Source: Deltaproteobacteria bacterium (GTDB lineage: Bacteria; Desulfobacterota; Desulfobacteria; Desulfobacterales; Desulfatibacillaceae). From it: a DNA stretch of 17,307 bases. The notes under the pieces were generated by a model. That model worked only from the letters and a program-made list of their open reading frames with translations. It searched no databases and was not told the DNA's origin. The DNA is taken from positions 1 through 17,307 of the forward strand of contig JAFDHW010000009.1 of assembly GCA_019308705.1 (NCBI GenBank). Direction: 5' to 3'. Within the stretch, counting starts at the first letter, position 1. The number at the start of each line of letters is the position of its first letter. Position numbers and translations under genes: made by a program. Of the stretch, positions 1 to 6,757 are shown one piece after another.

Positions 1-1
1 C

Positions 2-114
2 AATTTTGCCCGAATGGCAGAATTCCTCCAATAATCAGACCGTCTTTGGCGCAAGACCCAAAAAACAGCTCCAACGGATTGAAACTAACGAAAAATTCGA
101 TCTCGGGCAAAATT
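2..114. repeat. AT-rich element bounded by 12-bp inverted repeats
   Basis: The first 132 bases carry no credible gene and are clearly more AT-rich than the flanking coding DNA. Bases 2-13 (AATTTTGCCCGA) and 103-114 (TCGGGCAAAATT) form a perfect 12-bp inverted repeat. A second, nested inverted repeat pairs GAAAAATT (90-97) with AATTTTTC (111-118). The element abuts the proC stop codon, so it lies in the 3' region of the proC transcript. It does not look like a classical intrinsic terminator, because the stem is AT-rich and no clean U tract follows. It could be a dispersed intergenic repeat or a mobile-element remnant. The left boundary cannot be judged because the window starts here. Confidence 0.55.
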
Positions 115-132
115 TTTCATGAATAATCCGGG
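106..132. repeat. Copy 1 of a degenerate 25-27 bp sequence shared with 11497-11521
   Basis: These bases begin GGCAAAATTT and end CGGG. They match bases 11497-11521 at 22 of 25 aligned positions, with a 2-nt gap in a T run. This copy touches the proC stop codon. The other copy lies just upstream of the CoA-transferase/GNAT gene. Such a long match between two unrelated non-coding positions suggests a dispersed repeat or a shared binding site. Its function is unknown. Confidence 0.5.
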
Positions 133-987
133 TTAGCTTTTTCCGCCCAGCTCCTCGGAGCGCCTGGCCGCCGCCTGGATGGCGCGCACCACGGCGTCGG
201 CCACGCCCGCTTCGTCCAGCACCCGGATGGCCGCCTCGGTGGTCCCGCCCGGCGAGGTGACCTTCCTGCGCAGCTCGGCCGGGTCCTCGTCTCGGACCCG
301 GATCATGCGGGCCGCGCCCGTGAGGGTGGCGGTGACCAGCCTCCTGGCGTGTTCGCCGGACAGGCCCGCCTCTTCAGCCCCCCGCATCATGGCCTCGGCC
401 AGGTAGAACACGTAGGCCGGCCCGGACCCGGAAACCGCGGTCACCGCGTCCAGTTCCTCCTCCTTGAACCGGCAGGCGTCACCCGTGGCGGCCAGGATCT
501 TGTGGGCCAGCTCCACGTCCTCTTTGCGGGCGTGGCGGTTCTCCGCCAGGCCGCTCATGCCCGAGCAGACCAGGGCCGGGGTGTTGGGCATGACCCGGAT
601 GATGGGCACCAGGTCCCGCTGGCTGTCGGAAAGCTCCTCGTAGAGGATCTTTTCCATGGACTCCAGGCGCACGCCCGCGGCGATGGAGATGACCAGCTTC
701 TTCTGCACCGGTGGAAACCCCGGGCGCCGGGCGATTTCCGCCAGCACCCCGGGCACATCCTTGGGTTTCACCGCGATGATCACCACGTCGCTCTGGTCGA
801 AAAGCGGGCCGGCGCCGGCGCTCTTTACCCCATAGGTGTCCAGGATGTGTTTTTTGCGCTCCTCGGAAAGGTCGGAAACCAGGATCTGGCCGGGGTCGGC
901 CAGGCCCGAGGAAACCAGGGCCCCCACCAGGGCCTCGGCCATGTTTCCCGCGCCCACGAAGCCGACGCGCTCCACTATCTTGTCCAT
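133..987 (-). CDS. proC: Pyrroline-5-carboxylate reductase (ProC)
   Basis: The product catalyses the last step of proline synthesis, the NAD(P)H-dependent reduction of 1-pyrroline-5-carboxylate to L-proline in the cytoplasm. The 284-aa product has the usual family length. The N-terminal Rossmann motif GFVGAGNMAEA lies at residues 9-19. The family motifs MPNTPA (133-138), SGSGPAY (186-192) and SPGGTT (245-250, within the P5CR signature) are all intact. The ATG at 987 was chosen because AGGAG lies 8 nt upstream and the Rossmann fold starts at once; an in-frame start at 1080 would add 31 residues unlike the family. The gene is divergent from yggT, which is a common neighbour of proC in proteobacteria. 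Confidence 0.96.
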   Translation of the reverse strand: MDKIVERVGFVGAGNMAEALVGALVSSGLADPGQILVSDLSEERKKHILDTYGVKSAGAGPLFDQSDVVIIAVKPKDVPGVLAEIARRPGFPPVQKKLVISIAAGVRLESMEKILYEELSDSQRDLVPIIRVMPNTPALVCSGMSGLAENRHARKEDVELAHKILAATGDACRFKEEELDAVTAVSGSGPAYVFYLAEAMMRGAEEAGLSGEHARRLVTATLTGAARMIRVRDEDPAELRRKVTSPGGTTEAAIRVLDEAGVADAVVRAIQAAARRSEELGGKS

Positions 988-1151
988 GAAGGTTTCTCCT
1001 GAGTCGGGGTCCGGGATTTTTCCAAGATGGCAATCCGCAAAGGCCAGCGTAAAAAAAACGTCCCCGGCAGGAGCGAGCACAGCCGGTTTCTTAAGGGGTT
1101 TACCTCATAAAACCCTGAAATATCAAGGGGTGGAGCAATCCAGACCACGGA

Positions 1152-1181
1152 TTGTGACTTGACTTTATCCTGCATTATTAT
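1152..1181 (+). promoter_or_regulatory. Possible sigma70-type promoter for yggT
   Basis: TTGTGA (1152-1157) and TATTAT (1176-1181) are separated by 18 bp, in a locally AT-rich part of the divergent region. The transcript would include both inverted repeats at 1190-1267. The -35 match is only fair, so this is a weak prediction. Confidence 0.3.
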
Positions 1182-1189
1182 GTAACAGA

Positions 1190-1267
1190 GCCCAAAGCGG
1201 TTTTGAAAATGCTTTGGGCCGCGAGGCAGGGTCGAAGGCCGGGAACAAGGCATTTTCAAAACCGCTT
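1190..1267. repeat. Two overlapping, mutually exclusive inverted repeats
   Basis: Stem A pairs GCCCAAAGC (1190-1198) with GCTTTGGGC (1211-1219), 9 bp with a 12-nt loop. Stem B pairs 1195-1212 with 1250-1267, a perfect 18-bp match with a 37-nt loop and core GCGGTTTTGAAAATGC. Because both arms of stem A overlap the left arm of stem B, RNA could form only one at a time. No T tract follows, so it is not a plain terminator. It may be a leader switch for yggT or a palindromic repeat element. Confidence 0.6.
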
Positions 1268-1329
1268 CCAAGCGCCCGGCGCCGGCTTCTGGGCGGAGAA
1301 AACCTTGGTTCGGAGGGTTGGTTTCCTAA

Positions 1330-1629
1330 GTGTTTATCTTCGGGCATCTTTTCGGCGCCTTGGCGCACATCCTGCACATCGCCATCACCCTGTTCATCTG
1401 GCTGGTGGTGGCCCGGGCGGTGTTGTCGTGGGTGAGCCCGGATCCCTACAACCCCATCGTGCGGTTCATCAACAACGCCACGGAACCGGTGATGCGCCCC
1501 GTGCGCAGGAGGCTTCCCCTGTACGCCTCCGGCGTCGACTTCACCCCCCTGTTGGTGATCCTGGCCTTGGTTTTTCTGGACAGATTCCTGGTGCCCGTTT
1601 TCTCGGATCTCGCCTTTCGCCTGCGCTGA
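1330..1629 (+). CDS. yggT: YggT family integral membrane protein
   Basis: A 99-residue membrane protein of the YggT family (cyanobacterial relatives are linked to chloroplast YlmG). The exact role is not established; links to osmotic tolerance and to division or pilus-associated loci have been reported. Two hydrophobic helices are visible at about residues 12-34 and 70-90. They flank a central stretch with the typical SWVSPDPYNPIVRFIN segment and a basic patch (RPVRRR). The start is GTG, with GGAGGG 12 nt upstream; no better in-frame start exists, because an upstream TTG runs straight into a stop. It lies between proC (divergent) and pilT. Confidence 0.88.
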   Translation: MFIFGHLFGALAHILHIAITLFIWLVVARAVLSWVSPDPYNPIVRFINNATEPVMRPVRRRLPLYASGVDFTPLLVILALVFLDRFLVPVFSDLAFRLR

Positions 1630-1785
1630 CGGACGGGCAGGGGCGACCCCGTGTCGCTTCCAGGCGGCGCCTTTCACAACGTGTTGACGAATCGCGGGAA
1701 AGGTCTTTTCTATCACGCCGGCGGTTTTGTCCGGAAAACAAAACGGTTCGGTTTTCTTAAAAGAACCTTTTGAAGGAGCGGCCCC

Positions 1786-2868
1786 ATGGCCAAGATCGAC
1801 GCTTTTTTCAAACTGATGCACGAGCAGGGGGCTTCGGACCTCCACCTGGTTTCAGGGCAGCAGCCCGCTCTGCGCATCCGGGGGGACATGGAACGGATCA
1901 AGTACAAGGTCCTGGAGAGCGACGAGCTCCGCGCCATGCTCTACGAGATCACCCCTGAGGACAAGATCAAGGTGTTCGAGGAAACGGGCGACCTGGATTT
2001 CGGCTATGAGCTTCCCGGCGTGGCCCGGTACCGGGCCAACTTCTTCATGCAGAAATACGGAGTGGCCGCGGTTTTCCGGGAAATTCCCCAGACCATCGTC
2101 ACCTGCGAGCAGCTGGGCCTGCCCCCGGTCATCCCCAAGCTGGCTACCCTGCCACGGGGGCTGGTCATCGTCACCGGGCCTACGGGGTCGGGCAAGTCCA
2201 CCACCCTGGCGGCGATCATCGACGTGGCCAACAGAACCCGCAAGGACCACATCATCACCATCGAGGACCCCATCGAGTTCGTTCACGAGTCCAAGAGCTG
2301 CATCGTGAACCACCGGGAGGTGGGAACCCACACCCAGTCCTTTGCCGCGGCGTTGCGCGGGGCGCTCCGCGAAGACCCGGACGTGATCCTGGTGGGCGAA
2401 ATGCGGGACCTGGAAACCATCGCCCTGGCCATCGAGGCGGCCTCCACCGGCCATTTGGTGTTCGGCACCCTGCATACCACCAGCGCGGCCAAGACCGTGG
2501 ACCGGATCATCGAAGTCTTCCCGGCCCAGCAGCAGGAGCAGATCCGCTCCACGCTGTCCGACGGCATCCGGGCGGTTTTGGCCCAGGTGCTGTTCAAGCG
2601 GGTCGACAAGAAAGGCCGGGTGGCCGCGGTGGAGGTCATGATCGCCACGCCCGCGGTGAGAAACCTCATCCGGGAAAGCAAGACCTACCAGATTCCCTCG
2701 GCCATCCAGACCGGGAAGAAATACGGCATGCAGCTTTTGGACGACGCCATCATGGACCTGGTGCACAAGGGTCGCATCTCCGTGGAGGATGCTTATATGA
2801 AGGCTAACGACAAGGCCCGTTTCCGGCCCCTGTTGAAGGCTCCGCCCTCAGACTTCACCGAGGCGTGA
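1786..2868 (+). CDS. pilT: Type IV pilus retraction ATPase PilT
   Basis: A hexameric cytoplasmic ATPase that powers depolymerisation (retraction) of type IV pili for twitching motility. The 360-aa length is typical. The N-terminal PAS-like domain shows SDLHLVSGQQPALRIRG near residues 17-33. The core has Walker A GPTGSGKST (131-139), the Asp box ITIEDPIEF (157-165), Walker B DVILVGEMRD (199-208) and the His box TGHLVFGTLHTTSA (221-234). AVRNLIRE (290-297) corresponds to the AIRNLIRE motif needed for retraction in PilT proper and separates it from PilB. GAAGGAG sits just upstream of the ATG. The 156 bp before the gene show only a weak promoter candidate (TTGACG at 1684-1689). Confidence 0.95.
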   Translation: MAKIDAFFKLMHEQGASDLHLVSGQQPALRIRGDMERIKYKVLESDELRAMLYEITPEDKIKVFEETGDLDFGYELPGVARYRANFFMQKYGVAAVFREIPQTIVTCEQLGLPPVIPKLATLPRGLVIVTGPTGSGKSTTLAAIIDVANRTRKDHIITIEDPIEFVHESKSCIVNHREVGTHTQSFAAALRGALREDPDVILVGEMRDLETIALAIEAASTGHLVFGTLHTTSAAKTVDRIIEVFPAQQQEQIRSTLSDGIRAVLAQVLFKRVDKKGRVAAVEVMIATPAVRNLIRESKTYQIPSAIQTGKKYGMQLLDDAIMDLVHKGRISVEDAYMKANDKARFRPLLKAPPSDFTEA

Positions 2869-2929
2869 TTCCCGCGGCCGACAAAGGCAAAGGAACCGGA
2901 AAGAGTAACCGAAGACCCGGAGCCATCCC

Positions 2930-4096
2930 ATGCGCAAGCACGAAGTGGACCACATCCTCACCAAGATGCTGGATGCCTTTGACAACGTGTCGGACTTGAA
3001 CATCACGGTGGGGAAACCCTTCCAGGTGGAGTCCAGCGGCGTCCTGTACCCGGTGGAGTTGGACCCCCCTTTCTGGGAAATCACTCCCTTCCAGAGCGAG
3101 ATATTCGCCCTGAATCTCATCGGCGGCGACCGCCGCCTTACGGAAACCCTCCTCACCGAGGGCTCCTGCGATCTCTCCTACGAGCTTCCGGGAAAGGCCA
3201 GGTTCCGGGTGAACATCTTTTCCCAACGCGGTAACTATTCGGTGGTGCTGAGGAAGCTGGAAACCAAGATTCCCACCATCGAAGACATGGACCTGCCCAA
3301 AGTGTTTCACAACATCTCCAAGGAGAAAAACGGGCTGGTCATGGTCACCGGCGCCACGGGCTCGGGCAAGTCCACCTCGCTGGCGGCCATACTGAACGAA
3401 GTGAACGAAAACCAGTCCGTGCACGTGGTCACCCTGGAAGACCCGGTGGAATACCAGCATCCCCACAAGAAGGCCACCTTCAACCAGCGGGAGCTGGGGC
3501 GGGATTTCGACGCGTTTTCCAGCGGCCTGCGCGCGGCCCTGCGCCAGGCGCCCAAGGTGATCCTGGTGGGCGAGATGCGGGACCGGGAGACCGTGGAGAT
3601 CGGCCTCACCGCGTCGGAAACCGGTCATTTGGTTCTGACCACCCTGCACACCATCGATGCGGGTCAGACCATCAACCGCCTTTTGGGCATGTTCACCACG
3701 GAGGAGGAAAACCAGATCCGCATCCGGCTTGCCGACGCCGTGCGGTGGATCGTGTGCCAGAGGCTTCTCCCCAAGGAGGGCGGGGGCCGGGTGGCCGCTT
3801 TCGAGATCATGGGCACCAACGTGCGCGTGCGCGACTCCATCCTCCACGGCGAAGCCGAGGGCAAGACCTTCTACGAGATCATCCAGGCCAGCCGGGCTTA
3901 CGGCATGGTCACCTTCGACGAGTCCATCATCAGCCTGTATGAAAAGGGGCTCATCAGCGAGGAGACCGCCATGGCCTACGCTTCCCACAAGGCGGTGGTG
4001 GGCAGGGGCATCGACGTGGTGAAAAGCTCCCGGGGAGAAACCACCACGGACATCGACAACCTGGAGGTGGATACCGGCTACGGCAAGGGCATGTAA
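2930..4096 (+). CDS. PilT/PilU-type secretion ATPase (PilU-like)
   Basis: A second retraction-type ATPase directly downstream of pilT, 388 aa. Walker A GATGSGKST is at 141-149, the Asp box VTLEDPVEY at 167-175, Walker B KVILVGEMRD at 209-218 and the His box TGHLVLTTLHT at 231-241. The ATPase core is therefore intact. The AIRNLIRE segment of PilT is replaced by an unrelated TNVRVRDSILHGE stretch (296-308). The N-terminal domain is divergent, and a polar C-terminal tail of about 30 residues follows residue 355. These traits and the tandem position fit a PilU-like accessory that works with PilT. GGAG lies 7 nt before the ATG, and 61 bp separate it from pilT, so co-transcription is likely. Confidence 0.88.
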   Translation: MRKHEVDHILTKMLDAFDNVSDLNITVGKPFQVESSGVLYPVELDPPFWEITPFQSEIFALNLIGGDRRLTETLLTEGSCDLSYELPGKARFRVNIFSQRGNYSVVLRKLETKIPTIEDMDLPKVFHNISKEKNGLVMVTGATGSGKSTSLAAILNEVNENQSVHVVTLEDPVEYQHPHKKATFNQRELGRDFDAFSSGLRAALRQAPKVILVGEMRDRETVEIGLTASETGHLVLTTLHTIDAGQTINRLLGMFTTEEENQIRIRLADAVRWIVCQRLLPKEGGGRVAAFEIMGTNVRVRDSILHGEAEGKTFYEIIQASRAYGMVTFDESIISLYEKGLISEETAMAYASHKAVVGRGIDVVKSSRGETTTDIDNLEVDTGYGKGM

Positions 4097-4159
4097 GTTC
4101 CCGCCGCCGGGACGGATCCCAGCGCGGCCGGATTTTCCCGGCTATTGGAAAAGGCAGCC

Positions 4160-4873
4160 ATGGATATCCAGTGCAGAAGTTGCAAAAGCCAGTTCAAGGT
4201 TCCCGACGGGAAGATCCCTCCGAACCAGGTGGTCAAGCTGACCTGCCCCAAGTGCAAGAACAAGATCCAGGTGGACACCCGCCCGAAGCCCAACGCTGGC
4301 GCGGCCGGGGGGAAGGCCGCCCCGCAAAGGAATAATCAGCCCTCCGCAGGCAACGCCCGGACCGCCAACAACAAGGTGATGAACGAGCTGGACAAGGAGG
4401 GTTACGATGCCTCCGACCGCCCCTTTGACTTCGTGGAGGCGGGCACCAAGACGGCGCTTCTGTGTGAGCAGAATTCCGACGTGCTCCGGGTGGCCAAGGA
4501 GGCGGTGTCGGCCATGGGGTTCCACGCCACGGCCCCGGAAACGGCCCGGGAGGCGCTCAAGCAGATGCGCTTTCACACCTTCGACCTGGTGATCCTAAAC
4601 GAGAAGTTCGACACGGACTCCCCGGATAACAACCACGTGCACAAGTTCTTGTCGCGCATGAACATGTCCCAGCGCAGGAACGTGTTTGTGGTGCTTATCT
4701 CCGACACCTACCGCACCATGGACGACATGGCCGCCTACAACCGGTCCGTGAACCTGGTCATGAACACGGACCACGTGTCCGACATGCCCAAGATATTGAA
4801 GAAAGGCCTTTCGGATTTCGAGTTCTTCTACAAGGTCTACCGGGAGGCCCAGAAGAAGACCGGAAAAACGTAA
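4160..4873 (+). CDS. Zinc-ribbon protein with degenerate receiver-like domain
   Basis: A 237-aa protein. Residues 1-40 form an MJ0042-type zinc ribbon with Cys5-x2-Cys8 and Cys29-x2-Cys32. A low-complexity linker rich in Ala, Asn, Gly and Pro follows (about 41-72). Residues 97-220 look like a response-regulator receiver fold: TALLCEQNSDVLR as strand 1, then FDLVILNEKFD, where the usual phospho-acceptor Asp is Asn147. The conserved lysine near strand 5 is also not evident, so phosphorylation is unlikely. ATG 4160 follows GGAAAAGG and starts directly at the zinc ribbon; a TTG at 4145 in the same frame is less likely. It lies 63 bp after the PilU-like gene, probably in the same operon. Function unknown; a role in pilus control is only inferred from context. 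Confidence 0.8.
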   Translation: MDIQCRSCKSQFKVPDGKIPPNQVVKLTCPKCKNKIQVDTRPKPNAGAAGGKAAPQRNNQPSAGNARTANNKVMNELDKEGYDASDRPFDFVEAGTKTALLCEQNSDVLRVAKEAVSAMGFHATAPETAREALKQMRFHTFDLVILNEKFDTDSPDNNHVHKFLSRMNMSQRRNVFVVLISDTYRTMDDMAAYNRSVNLVMNTDHVSDMPKILKKGLSDFEFFYKVYREAQKKTGKT

Positions 4874-4898
4874 ACGCGGAGAAATCCACCTGCCGCGA

Positions 4899-5066
4899 AT
4901 GATGGACGAGCCTTTGCAAAAGCCCTATACATGCAGCGACTACCGGGGGGAGATGATTCTCCTGGCCCTGAAGAGGCGCCTGGAAACCGAGCCGTTGGAC
5001 GACAGGGAAAAAGCCGCTTTGAGGGAAGAGATCCGCCAACTGCGAGCCGCCATGGGGATGGCCTGA
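4899..5066 (+). CDS. Small hypothetical protein (55 aa)
   Basis: A short ORF, MMDEPLQKPYTCSDYRGEMI at its start, filling the gap between the zinc-ribbon gene and the MBL-fold gene. The C-terminal half is strongly helical and charged (LKRRLETEPLDDREKAALRE, then an EEIRQLRAAM-like tail), suggesting a short coiled coil. It ends 4 nt before the next ATG, as expected for a translationally coupled operon gene. The ribosome binding site is poor: GGAGA lies 16 nt upstream of the first ATG. The tandem ATG at 4902 is an alternative start. It is not recognised as a named family. Support is the tight packing and the regular amphipathic pattern, so this is moderately sure. Confidence 0.6.
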   Translation: MMDEPLQKPYTCSDYRGEMILLALKRRLETEPLDDREKAALREEIRQLRAAMGMA

Positions 5067-5070
5067 TCCC

Positions 5071-5988
5071 ATGGGCGGCAATGCCCGTCCGGCCGCGCCG
5101 GACCTCTACCTGGTTCCCCTGCCCCAGGACCTTCCGGGATTCGGGTCCTTCATCAGCGCCTGGGTGTACACCGGCGGCCCTTGTTTCGTGGTGGACCCCG
5201 GCCCCTCCGCCACGGTTCCCCTTCTCGTGTCCGCCTTAAACGCCCTAGGGGTCAAGTCCCTGGATTTCATCCTCCTCACCCACGCCCACATCGATCACGC
5301 CGGCGGCGCGGGCGGTCTGGCCCGGGCCATGGGCCGGCCCCGGGTGGCCTGCCACCCCAAGGCCATGCCCCACCTGGCCGACCCCTCCCGGCTGTGGGAA
5401 GCCAGCAAGAAGACCCTGGGCCACATGGCCGAGGCCTATGGCCCCATCACCCCGGTGGACCAGGAGCTGTTGACAGACCCGTTGTCCACGGAGCTGCCGG
5501 GAATTTCCGCCATTCCCACCCCGGGCCACGCCCCCCACCATATCAGCTACGGCCGCGGCCCGTTCCTGTTCGCCGGGGAGGCGGCGGGGGTGCGGCTGCC
5601 GCTCAACGGAGGCGGCTATGTCCTCCGTCCGGCCACCCCACCCCGCTTCTTTTTCGACGTCACCCTAAAGAGCCTCCGCGCCCTGGGCGAGGTCGAGCAC
5701 GAAACCCTGTGCTACGGCCATGTGGGGCTCACCTCCCATTCTGCCAGAAACCGCGCGGACCACGAAGAGCAGCTTGGCCGGTGGCTGGCCATCATGGAGG
5801 AAGTGCACCGGCAAACCTCCGACCAGCGGGAACGGGTGGATGCCGGGTTGTCCAGGCTGCTTTCCGAAGATCCCCTCTTGGCTGGATTTTCCCGGTTCTC
5901 CCCGGAAGAGGCCGGCCGGGAACGCTATTTCGTGAAAAACAGCGTGCGGGGGTTCATGGGATACCTGGACGAGCGCGGCCGGGGCTGA
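5071..5988 (+). CDS. MBL-fold metallo-hydrolase
   Basis: A 305-aa metallo-beta-lactamase superfamily hydrolase. The metal-binding signature THAHIDHAGG is at residues 70-79 (His71, His73, Asp75, His76). A further His lies in PTPGHAPHH (His153), and a C-terminal His in CYGHVG (His217). The position that normally holds the bridging Asp (the Gly-Asp before the core end) reads Gly-Glu170 in LFAGEAAG, which is unusual but still a possible ligand. The family covers glyoxalase II, lactamase-like and many uncharacterised hydrolases; the substrate cannot be told from sequence. The C-terminal 80 residues are helical and charged. The gene starts 4 nt after the small ORF, so it is likely co-transcribed with it. 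Confidence 0.88.
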   Translation: MGGNARPAAPDLYLVPLPQDLPGFGSFISAWVYTGGPCFVVDPGPSATVPLLVSALNALGVKSLDFILLTHAHIDHAGGAGGLARAMGRPRVACHPKAMPHLADPSRLWEASKKTLGHMAEAYGPITPVDQELLTDPLSTELPGISAIPTPGHAPHHISYGRGPFLFAGEAAGVRLPLNGGGYVLRPATPPRFFFDVTLKSLRALGEVEHETLCYGHVGLTSHSARNRADHEEQLGRWLAIMEEVHRQTSDQRERVDAGLSRLLSEDPLLAGFSRFSPEEAGRERYFVKNSVRGFMGYLDERGRG

Positions 5989-6013
5989 CGGTATCGCAAA
6001 AAAAGTTTTCTCT

Positions 6014-6041
6014 TTGACAATTTCCTGGGGCTTGGTATCAT
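6014..6041 (+). promoter_or_regulatory. Strong sigma70-type promoter
   Basis: A perfect -35 TTGACA (6014-6019) and a near-consensus -10 TATCAT (6036-6041) are separated by 16 bp. Transcription should begin near 6048, about 64 nt before the ATG at 6112. This makes an upstream in-frame ATG at 6046 unusable as a normal start. Confidence 0.85.
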
Positions 6042-6111
6042 TCAAATGGGAGAATGTTTGGGCGCGACGGCAGCGCGAGCGTGCGAAGACTCGCCCCGAA
6101 AGGAGGATCCC

Positions 6112-6726
6112 ATGACCAGGCGCTTATTGACGGTGGCTGCGGCGGCTGCGGTTTTCGCCGTGTTGTCCCCCGGCTGGGCCGGGGAGAAAAAGACGTACTG
6201 GGACTACCTTTCCTCCCTGGGAATGAGGCCCATGAGCGACGAGGCCTTAGACGGCATCACCGGAAGGCTGGACGGCGGCTCCCTGGACAACGAGGAGCTG
6301 GAAATGGGCCGCGAAATCTACCGCCTGTTGGTTTCCGAGGAGTTCTCCCTGGCGGGTGGCGAAGAGCCCCTGCAAAAGGACAACGACGACAACAACATGC
6401 GGAGGGTCCTTTTGGACACGGATACCGAGTATCTGGAAATTTTCTCCCTGGACGGTAAGCCGGTTACCCATCTGAACGACGGCAAGGTGGTGGATTACAT
6501 GTCCTCCCTCCGCGAGACGGATCCGGGCATGACCTGCCAGGAGATGCAAAGACACAGTCTTTCCGCGGGGTTGCTGGCCTGGAAAAGCCTGATAACGGAC
6601 AAGCGGGTCATCGGCTTTAAATACAACGCGAGGGGCTATACTTATACCCACCAGAACCGGGTGCGCTATTACGAGGTGGGCAACCTGTGCATGACAGCCT
6701 CGGGCAAGGTGACCATCAACGAGTAG
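6112..6726 (+). CDS. Secreted hypothetical protein, monocistronic
   Basis: A 204-aa protein of unknown function. The N-terminus is a clear Sec signal peptide: MTRR, a hydrophobic Ala/Val/Leu core, then a likely signal peptidase I site after Gly-Trp-Ala near residue 23. The mature part is acidic and hydrophilic. It contains MSDEALDGITGR (41-52), which resembles the LSDxELDxVTG-like motif of small exported proteins; this resemblance is from memory and unproven. Two cysteines, Cys142 and Cys193, could form a disulfide. AAGGAGG lies just before the ATG, far better than for the in-frame ATG at 6046. The gene has its own strong promoter and terminator, so it is transcribed alone. Confidence 0.82.
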   Translation: MTRRLLTVAAAAAVFAVLSPGWAGEKKTYWDYLSSLGMRPMSDEALDGITGRLDGGSLDNEELEMGREIYRLLVSEEFSLAGGEEPLQKDNDDNNMRRVLLDTDTEYLEIFSLDGKPVTHLNDGKVVDYMSSLRETDPGMTCQEMQRHSLSAGLLAWKSLITDKRVIGFKYNARGYTYTHQNRVRYYEVGNLCMTASGKVTINE

Positions 6727-6757
6727 TCGGAACCTTTGAAAAACCACCGGCATCCGG

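Larger units (their letters stand above)
988..1329. other. Divergent proC/yggT intergenic region (342 bp, no gene)
   Basis: No convincing coding sequence is visible on either strand. The proC-proximal half holds the proC ribosome binding site, and no strong minus-strand promoter could be picked out. The centre has a possible plus-strand promoter (1152-1181). The yggT-proximal half has two overlapping inverted repeats (1190-1267). GGAGGG at 1312-1317 is the likely yggT ribosome binding site, with a rather long 12-nt spacing to the GTG. Confidence 0.7.

Noticed and set aside
1684..1714. Promoter for pilT from TTGACG at 1684-1689
   Set aside because: No acceptable -10 is found at 16-18 bp; the best match (TATCAC) is 21 bp away, so it was not called as a feature.
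1165..1845. A minus-strand open frame spanning yggT and the inverted repeats
   Set aside because: It is antisense to yggT, crosses the hairpin region and has no recognisable domain or ribosome binding site.
2855..3988. A 377-codon minus-strand open frame opposite the PilU-like gene
   Set aside because: The plus strand has all the ATPase motifs; the antisense frame has a typical GC-shadow composition.
6046..6111. N-terminal extension of the secreted protein from ATG 6046
   Set aside because: The ATG would lie at or before the expected transcription start of the strong promoter at 6014-6041, and it would bury the signal peptide.
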